Positions 57,071 through 64,000 of a DNA stretch of 64,000 nucleotides are shown here, piece by piece. The DNA comes from Antilocapra americana. Lineage: Eukaryota > Chordata > Mammalia > Artiodactyla > Antilocapridae. The stretch lies in contig ML664161.1 in assembly GCA_007570785.1 (NCBI GenBank), forward strand, positions 2,763,260-2,827,259. The letters run 5' to 3'. The notes beneath the pieces were generated by a model. That model did no database searches and was not told the DNA's origin. It saw only the letters and a list, made by a program, of their open reading frames with translations. How positions within the stretch are numbered: the first letter of the stretch is position 1; each line of letters opens with the position of its first letter. Made by a program: the position numbers and the translations under genes.

Positions 57071-57443
57071 CAAAATTGATGTTTTTGAATTATGGTGTTA
57101 GAGAAGACTCTTGAGAGTCTCTTGGACAGTAAGGACATCCAACCAGTCCATCCTAAAGGAAATCAGTCCTGAATATTCTTTGGAAGGACTGATGCTGAAG
57201 CTGAAACTCCAAAACTTTGGCCACCTGATGCGAAGAACTGATTCATTTGAAAATACGCTGATGTTGGGAATGACTGAAGGCTAGAGGAGAAGGGGATAGC
57301 AGAGTATGAGATGCTTGGATGGCACCACTGACATGAGTTTGAGTAAGCTCCTGGAGTTAATGATGGAGAAGGGAAGCCTGGCATGCTGCAGTCCAAGGGG
57401 TTGCAGAGTCAGACACAACTGAGCAACTGAACTGAACTGAATT
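57071..57443 (+). mobile_element. BovB LINE, portion right of the LTR, to its 3' end
   Basis: ATTGATGTTTTTGAATTATGG, GAGAAGACTCTTGAGAGTC, GGAAGGACTGATGCTGAAG and CAACTGAACTGAACTGAATT. Collinear with 56236-56435. Confidence 0.92.
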
Positions 57444-58845
57444 CTCCACCAAGTTGAGAAAATTAATAAAATTCTATCAAATACTATACTCTCCTCTGCC
57501 TCCTAATATTTTTTCTTGTTATTATGACATGTATATAGATATGTTATTATGATATATATAATACATAGTATATAACATGATATCTATAATTACATTTTAT
57601 ACAGTTTTATATATGAATAATTTCAATACTAATCGTTTTTCTTTCATCATGACTTGTCATTTTGTTTTGAGTTGCCTGGATTTTCCTATTTACAAAGGCT
57701 GTTTTGTATAGAAATGTCTTTCTGTTTTCTCTATACTTAAAAACGTTTGGATGGGCACAGCTTTCTTGGGCCTTTATAATTTCACAGTCATTGCTCCATT
57801 GTCACCAGGGATTTACTCTATAGATTATCACGACTCTGGGAAACCCTGAGGTATGGCTTCTCTTATTTGTCTCTCTAAATGCTTGAGAAGTTCTTTATCC
57901 TTGAGATTCTATTTTGACTCAGTAGAGATGATTTTAAAATCAGTTTTCCCTAAATGAGGATGGGCTCTTTCAGACTCAGAAAATTCAATTCTTTCTTAAT
58001 TTCAGTGAAAATTGATACACATTTTTTTTGTCAAATTTTGCCCACACTGTTTATATTATATATGTCAAGGGCATCATTTTCTTTAACCTGGGGCCTGTTT
58101 TTAAAATAATTTAATAATTCTAAAATATAAAATGAATCTTGATTGTTGGTTTATGCTCAAAGGTAAAGGAGAAGTTTGATTGATATTAGTAACTTTACTT
58201 TATTTCCTCCAGAGTTTAAAAAAGCCATTAGGTAAACAGAACTTAAACCTAAACAATCTATATTCAGAAATTTTTCTCAGGGTCTCAGGAAAGTGACAGG
58301 TAATTTGAGAGGGAAGGGAGGTGTTTCCCTAATTAACATGTCCTTATTCTACATTTTCATCTAAAAGATAATTTGACTGCATATATAATTCGGAGTGGAA
58401 GTTATCTCCCCCTAGAATTTGAAGGCTGTATTTAATTTTCTTTAATTTCTAATGTTGCTGTTGAAAAGTCTCATTTATCTCTGTCTATAGATTCTTCATA
58501 CATTATAATAATTAATGCTATTATTTCTCTCTGAAAGCTTTTAGAATAATTTCTTTAGTCTTTGCATTCTAAAATTTCAGGATGATGATATTGATCTTTT
58601 TCACTTATTTTGCTCAGCAGTTAGTGATCCTTCACAATTTGGAAATTCATGTCGCTCAGTTCTTATGACATTTCAGCTTTACTTGTTTCATAGTTCTCTC
58701 TTCTCTTAGTTTATCTTTCTGGAACTCCTGTTATTTGTATTTGAAGTATCTGAAATAGTTCTTAGACATTTTTATCCTCACTTTCCTAGTTTTCAATTTT
58801 CTTTCTTTCTTTGTTAACTCTTAACTGAGTTTTGGTTACAGAATT
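57444..58845. other. No gene; possible ancient repeat at about 58440-58810
   Basis: Loose resemblance to a common mammalian repeat ('gctgttgagaagtct ... ctggaactcctattatt') is seen at 58455-58745. I cannot assign it. TA-rich tract at 57520-57610. Confidence 0.35.
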
Positions 58846-58974
58846 ACTTTTATTTTATGTTTTGGTCTTTTGGCCCTGAGGGTTGTGGGATCTTTGCCCC
58901 CTGATCAGGGATCGAATCCACATCCCCTGCATTGGAAGGTGAAGTTTAAAACACTAGACTGCCAGGGAAGCCCC
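58846..58974 (-). mobile_element. CHR-type SINE
   Basis: GAGGGTTGTGGGATCTTTGCC, CTGATCAGGGATCGAATCC, CCTGCATTGGAAGGTG and ACTGCCAGGGAAGCCCC, in reverse orientation. Confidence 0.9.
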
Positions 58975-60837
58975 TCAATATCTTGAATCTCTTTTCTAGA
59001 AGACTCTTCAATTTTACCTTTCTTTCTTTCATTTACATGTTAAAGTATTGTGCTGTTTTTTTACTGTTATCTGTGCTGTTTTATCTGGCATTTTGTTCTT
59101 TTTATTAGATGCAATACTTTTATTGATGAAAACGGTTTAATCCTCTGAGGAGAATAAAACTCCAGATTTCTGGAGTAATTAAAGATAAATTACCTGACAG
59201 TGTAGATTGGGAGAAAGTCTTTAGGGGTCTAACCGCTTCTTATAAAATCTTTCAAACTATCCTGATTTAGTCTAGCCTCCCCCTACCCCCTTGCACCCTA
59301 GCCTCTCATCTCTAAGAGATACCAGATGCCAACAATCCCTGAGCTTTTAGAGCTCTGGAGTGTAAACTGGGTTGCTTTATTTTTATGGCCATGGTTTTAG
59401 ATTCAAGCTTTATAATTTGACTTTCTTGGGAATGTTAAGTTACCATTCATTAATCTCTCTACCCCTCTCAAAATTGTTTTGATGTTTCCCCTCCCATTAG
59501 CTATGTCCTTTTAGGTGCTTTGTGACTTATAATAGATTTTAATAGCTGTGAGGATGGAACAAATATAAATATGTGCCTTCATTCTATCTTCTTTACCCAT
59601 TCCCATTTAATCAATTTTGAGATGAAAATGATTTGGCTATTTTTCTTTAAAAAAATGGTATTTATGTGTTGCTTTTATGTGTAAAATGTAAACAAAATTT
59701 TAAAAGAGAGAAAATGTTAAGTATAAATAAGCTGCCAAGATAATAAGAGGAAATGAGAAAGAAAACATAAAGACATGAAAGTTTTCTCATCATAAAGGTG
59801 AGGATTATATGAACTTGGGTTAGTAATGGTCATAGTAAGATAAACTAAATCCTTCATGATCTTATTTATACTTTAATATAAATATTTAATCATCCCAGTT
59901 GAATTAAGCTTAAAGAAGTAGTCTAAACTGTTCTGATCTAAATTAAGAAAAATCCTTCATAATCTTTAAAAGTTCCAAATGATGCAGTAATACTTCATGG
60001 GGATGAAAATAACCATGTTATTAATTCTTTTGTCTTCCCAATGTTTATGAAAACCTCAAGACCAAATGCTCTGATGTGATCGCAATCTGTTTTATTTTTC
60101 TCTTTCTTTCACCTTCCCCCACTCCTTCTTCCCCTTTCCCTCTCTCTTCTCCTTCTCTCAGTATCTCTGAGGCTTTTTGTTTCTGAGACATGTATTTTGA
60201 CATCTGAATGTGAGTGCAAAAAGAATGAAAGATGAGAAGTAGAAACTGAATGTTATGGATTAGAACTTCTTGACAAAACACAGCTGCTCATGTTGGAGGA
60301 CACTTTATTGAAAACATAAATTCCGACAAACAGCACCTGGAGGCCAATAGTTACAAGCTGACAAGACGGTGCTGTGAATATTCTAACTGAATATATAACA
60401 ACTGGTAAATATCAATTATGTAAATGGTAAAATGGTATAGTTTATATTTATATAGCACAAACTAAATTCATAGTGGGAAAATTTCAGATTAGTAATTACT
60501 TGAGGAATTTTTGATTTCTTATATGCAATGTTCTAAAAAACTCAATAAATATGAGTGTTTATTTTCCATTGGAGAATAATAAATACAGATAGAATAAAAA
60601 TTAGCAATATGATGCTGAAGAAGTTAATAATAGAAATTGTAATTTTCTTACCCCAAAATGATATTGTAGAGATGATACCAATTTGTACCTGTAAACTACC
60701 TGCTCAACCTTCACCACACCAACCCTCTCCCCAAACTGAAAGGAGTTGACAATATGTGCTTTATGATACTAATTATCATTGTTTACAAATATTAGTGTGC
60801 ATTTTGTTAAGTGTACCAAACTCATAATTCTTTTTGT
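58975..60837. other. No gene recognised; pyrimidine-rich tract 60094-60160
   Basis: The stretch 60094-60160 is nearly all C and T, which creates the minus-strand frame 60045-60281 (Glu/Gly/Arg-rich, not a gene). Otherwise nothing was recognised. Confidence 0.45.
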
Positions 60838-61109
60838 AATTTTATTTATTTGGTTAGGTTGGGGAGAGGGCTGTGTTTGGTCTTTGTTGCTGCACTCAGG
60901 CTTTCTCTGGCTGCAGTGAGCAGGAGCTACCCTCTAGATAGGTTTCTCATTTCAGTGCCTTTTCTTGTTGCAGAGCATGAGCTCAGTGAGTTGTGGCACA
61001 GGGGCTTAGTCGCTCTGGGGCACATGGAATTTTCCTGGACCAGATATTGAACCTATGTCCCTCACATTGGCAGGCTGATTCTTAACCACTGGGCCACCAG
61101 AGAAATCTC
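60838..61109 (-). mobile_element. Long CHR-type SINE (CHRL-like)
   Basis: TTTGTTGCTGCACTCAGGC, CTCTGGCTGCAGTGAGCAGG, TTGTTGCAGAGCATGAGCTC, CAGGGGCTTAGTCGCTC and ATTCTTAACCACTGGGCCACCAG, in reverse orientation. At about 270 bp it is the longer form. The frame at 60811-61050 is a by-product. Confidence 0.85.
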
Positions 61110-61845
61110 TTAACCCATAGCTTTTAACTTTCTCTTAAAGATTTTAATTTCCATCTGGGTATTGTTCTAAAACATCTCATTATTTTATTCAAAAGTTAAT
61201 TATTCAACTGTTTTGTTTTGTTTAACAAATATACACACATGGCCCAGACTCCTAATTTAGCCTCAGTATCAATCACATTTCATTAGGATCCATATAATGG
61301 ATATGACTAACAGTGTGTTCTCTAAGAATATATTGAGGATTTTTTCCAACTGCAAATTCACCAGGTCCCCCGAGATTGAGAAATTCCTAAAAGTATGTAA
61401 TTCTTGTTTCCCAGTCTCTTAACCTTAAAAATCAATTGTGCACTGGAGAAGTATCCTATGTCACACAAAAAAGTTATAAATTATTGTTTTAAGATTAATT
61501 TCAATCCTGTGTATATTATGAGGCATGTAACATGCTGGTTGTATTCAATCATTGGATTGTTTAGACACATTTATTGATTGCCAGAAATGGAGGGTAAGTG
61601 TATGTAAATATCACATATTTTCAACTTTTAACAGTATAAAACCAATTTTGAGTAATTGTATTTTTAAGTCAAAAAGCAAAGAATTTCAGGCTTTGAGTAT
61701 TTAAGTAACAGATTGTATCTTTAAAAAGATATAAACCCTAAAGATGATGAAACAACATGAAAGAAATCTAAAACTGCAGAAGAAATTAAATACTTAAAGG
61801 CAAGATAAAATTTCTTCATAGAAGAATTCAACTTGAACCTCTATG
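61110..61845. other. No recognised feature
   Basis: AT-rich, no gene or named repeat. Confidence 0.45.
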
Positions 61846-62034
61846 AAAGTGAAAGTTGCTCAGTCATATCTGACTTTTTGTGACCACCATGGGCTGTCCA
61901 TGGAATTCTCCAGGCCAGAATACTGGAGTGGGTAGCTTTCCATTCTCCAGGAGATATTCCCAACCCAGGGATTGAACCCAGGTCTCCCGGATTTCAGATG
62001 GATTCTTTACCAACTGAGCTATCACGGAAGCCCA
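61846..62034 (-). mobile_element. Bov-tA SINE
   Basis: GTGAAAGTTGCTCAGTCATATC, GAATACTGGAGTGGGTAGC, GGGATTGAACCCAGGTCTCCC and ACCAACTGAGCTATCACGGAAG, in reverse orientation. Confidence 0.93.
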
Positions 62035-62040
62035 TGAAAA

Positions 62041-62255
62041 CAAGGATCTTCTTTTGGAAAAGACACTGATGTTGGCAAAGATTGAAGGTAGGAGGAGAAG
62101 GGAATGACAGAGATGGTTGGATGGCATCGCTGACTGGATGAAAATGAGTCTGAGCAAGCTCTGGGAGTTGGTGACGGACAGGGAAGCCTGGTGTGCTGCA
62201 GTACATGGGGGTCTCAAAGAGTCACACATGACTGAGCAACGGAACTGAACTGAAG
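62041..62255 (+). mobile_element. BovB LINE 3' end
   Basis: GGAAAAGACACTGATGTTGG, GGAGGAGAAGGGAATGACAG, GTTGGTGACGGACAGGG and GGAACTGAACTGAAG. It lies back to back with the SINE to the left. Minus-strand frames at 61864-62229 span the pair. Confidence 0.9.
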
Positions 62256-62279
62256 ATAAAATTAATTAATTTATTAATA

Positions 62280-62400
62280 AACTCAAATTTATTGAATGCT
62301 AATTATATACCAGACACTGTTTTAAGTGTTTTATGTGAATTAACTAGTTCACTTCTCAAAACAACCTTTGATAATTTTACTTGAAGCAGCCTTTTGAAAA
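62280..62400 (+). mobile_element. MIR SINE
   Basis: TTATTGAATGCTAATTATATACCAGACACTG, in part, and TTTTAAGTGTTTTATGTGAATTAAC match the MIR start ('actatgtgccaggcactgt'). Confidence 0.75.
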
Positions 62401-62644
62401 TTACTATTTTTTTATATTAGTAGTGAATTATACGGCTATGTAAAGGCAATGGATGAGGGGTTAGGAGAGCTTGTTTCCAATTGAGATCTTGCTTTTGATC
62501 GAAGCACAATGCTCAATTGCTTCTAAATTGAGATCCTCTGTCAAGGACACTAGAATTTTTCTTTCACTATTTACCTTAATGGATTGATTAAAACATAAGT
62601 TATCTAATTTAGGTAATTTCTTCTTGATTTAGACGTTATGGCCT

Positions 62645-62790
62645 GTTACTCAGTTTTTTCAAATAGCTAAGATATTGATAGCAGTAATATCTTTCTCAGA
62701 GGATTGAATGGAAAAGGTAATGAGTTATTATAATGAGTTAGTGCAGGTAAATATTTGGTCTATAGCAAGTATTCAACAAATTTGAAGATT
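62645..62790 (+). mobile_element. MIR SINE
   Basis: GTAATATCTTTCTCAGAGGATTG, AATGAGTTAGTGCAGGTAAA and ATAGCAAGTATTCAACAAAT match the MIR 'cctcatagggttgttgtgagg ... agtgctcaataaatg' part. Confidence 0.65.
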
Positions 62791-64000
62791 GTTTTTGACT
62801 AAGTTCAGAATTTAAAGTTTTTTTTTCATTATTCTGTAAAAGCTATTATACTGCATATTTTCTAGCAAGTCCACTCATTGTTTTATAGTAGCATAACTTA
62901 GCTATTAACAATAATAGTGAACAACTGTTAACTATAATTTGTCAATACAGTCTTCACATCTTAGTATTATGATGTTATCTATCACTACCATTCAATAATA
63001 TTGCATTGTTTACTTTTTATTTCACCTAGTACTTAAACGATTGTTTACTCCAAATATCATAGCTTTATCAAAGGAGGTTTACTTCTTTTTTTTCTCCTCA
63101 GCGTTCCTTTTAGAATTTAGAATACTCTCAGACATTTTATTTACAATTAATCTAAAATTATCTGCTTGATTTTCAAACTTTCCACAGTCTCATCTCACAA
63201 TATTTTTATGCTGTTTTTATACACTACTCCCTGCTTTTCCCTAACCTTTCACAGGTGGATAGCTCACCAAAAACAAAAATAATTCAATCCTGCTAATTTT
63301 CTGATTTACTTTTGGCCAGATCAGAAAATACTATATATAAATGCTTCAATCTTCTGTATGACTAGACTAGGCATCTAAATAATCTTTAACTACCTTATCA
63401 AGGATGAGATTTGGTAATCAATGAAAATTTCAAAACTCAATTTTTTCCAAAAAGTAATCTTCTAGTTCCCTATATACCTCCAAAAAAGATTTTTTTTGAA
63501 AAGTTATATACATCCTTATGCATTTGTAAATTCAGGAAAACTTTAAATTGTATGTGAGATGTAAAGTCCAACATTATGTAAATCTTGCCATTTAAAACTA
63601 AAACTTCTGGGTCATTCCTATAAATATGTCCATTAGAATTAAAATACTGTATCAGTTTGATATCTACTATCATTAATAATCAAGAATATGACTTTATCAT
63701 TATTTCATTTTCTCCTTAAACTCACATTTCCGTTCCATTTCTTGCATTCAGAATTCACCCATTGTATGGTATGGTTATACTTGAAAGCATTTTACTGATA
63801 ACCCTATCATACTTCTCTGCATCAAATATACATATATTATTTAAATTTATTTTTCTAAAATTATTTTATTATAAGCTTTTATATTAACATGTTTTAAAAA
63901 TATTTTTACTAAACATTGTACCTGCTGATTTTTTAATATCTTACAGCTTCAATGGTAGAGGCATTTCTCTTTGACAAATAACCTGTAACATCAAACTATG
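62791..64000. other. No recognised feature to the end of the window
   Basis: AT-rich DNA with T-runs. The minus-strand frame at 63470-63673 has no domain. Confidence 0.5.

Noticed and set aside
60045..60281. Glu/Gly/Arg-rich minus-strand frame
   Set aside because: Produced by the polypyrimidine tract at 60094-60160; low complexity.
1..64000. CRISPR arrays, operons, tRNA or rRNA genes, phage or plasmid features
   Set aside because: This is mammalian nuclear DNA. The tRNA-like boxes seen all belong to tRNA-derived SINEs, and no regularly spaced repeat-spacer structure exists.

Overview
The window is nuclear DNA of a ruminant, most likely a bovid. It is crowded with repeats restricted to that group: Bov-tA SINEs (tRNA-Glu head plus BovB-derived tail), BovB (RTE) LINEs, CHR-type cetartiodactyl SINEs, artiodactyl L1 3' ends and ruminant ERV LTRs. 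These sit over older shared mammalian repeats (MIR, MER20, MLT1-like MaLR LTRs, decayed L1). The background is AT-rich. I find no convincing intact protein-coding gene, so the window is best read as intergenic or deep intronic DNA. Nearly all longer reading frames fall inside repeats.

Layout. 0-6 kb: sparse, with one SINE, a tiny L1 insertion with a 19-bp target-site duplication (TSD), and an MLT1-like LTR split by a BovB 3' end. 6-9.4 kb: a 1.06-kb solo ERV LTR, an L1 3' end and a SINE/BovB chimera. 11-15.3 kb: an L1 with a twin-priming-type inversion carrying a nested SINE, an older L1 split by MER20, and an LTR. 17-23.4 kb: SINEs, a 25-nt poly-C run, decayed L1 split by a dimeric SINE, and an MLT1-like LTR. 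24.0-26.3 kb: the most notable locus, a U6atac minor-spliceosome snRNA copy fused to the 5' end of a truncated L1, the whole enclosed by a perfect 17-bp TSD. 27-31.6 kb: BovB, SINEs and L1 tails. 31.8-34.5 kb: two BovB copies in opposite orientation giving roughly 0.9-kb inverted arms. 34.9-38.7 kb: a SINE trio, a repeated ~120-bp segment and a second inverted L1. 40-46.3 kb: decayed L1, an A-tailed truncated BovB, an inverted SINE pair and a young L1 3' end. 47.7-57.4 kb: BovB, SINE and MIR fragments, a (GT)23 microsatellite, and a solo LTR with a 6-bp TSD sitting in a BovB copy. 58-64 kb: CHR SINEs, an inverted SINE/BovB pair and MIRs.

There is no operon or pathway here. The story is retrotransposition: target-primed insertions, template switching or RNA ligation (U6atac-L1), twin priming, nested insertions and LTR-LTR recombination. 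Family names come from recognising sequence by eye; no database search was run.
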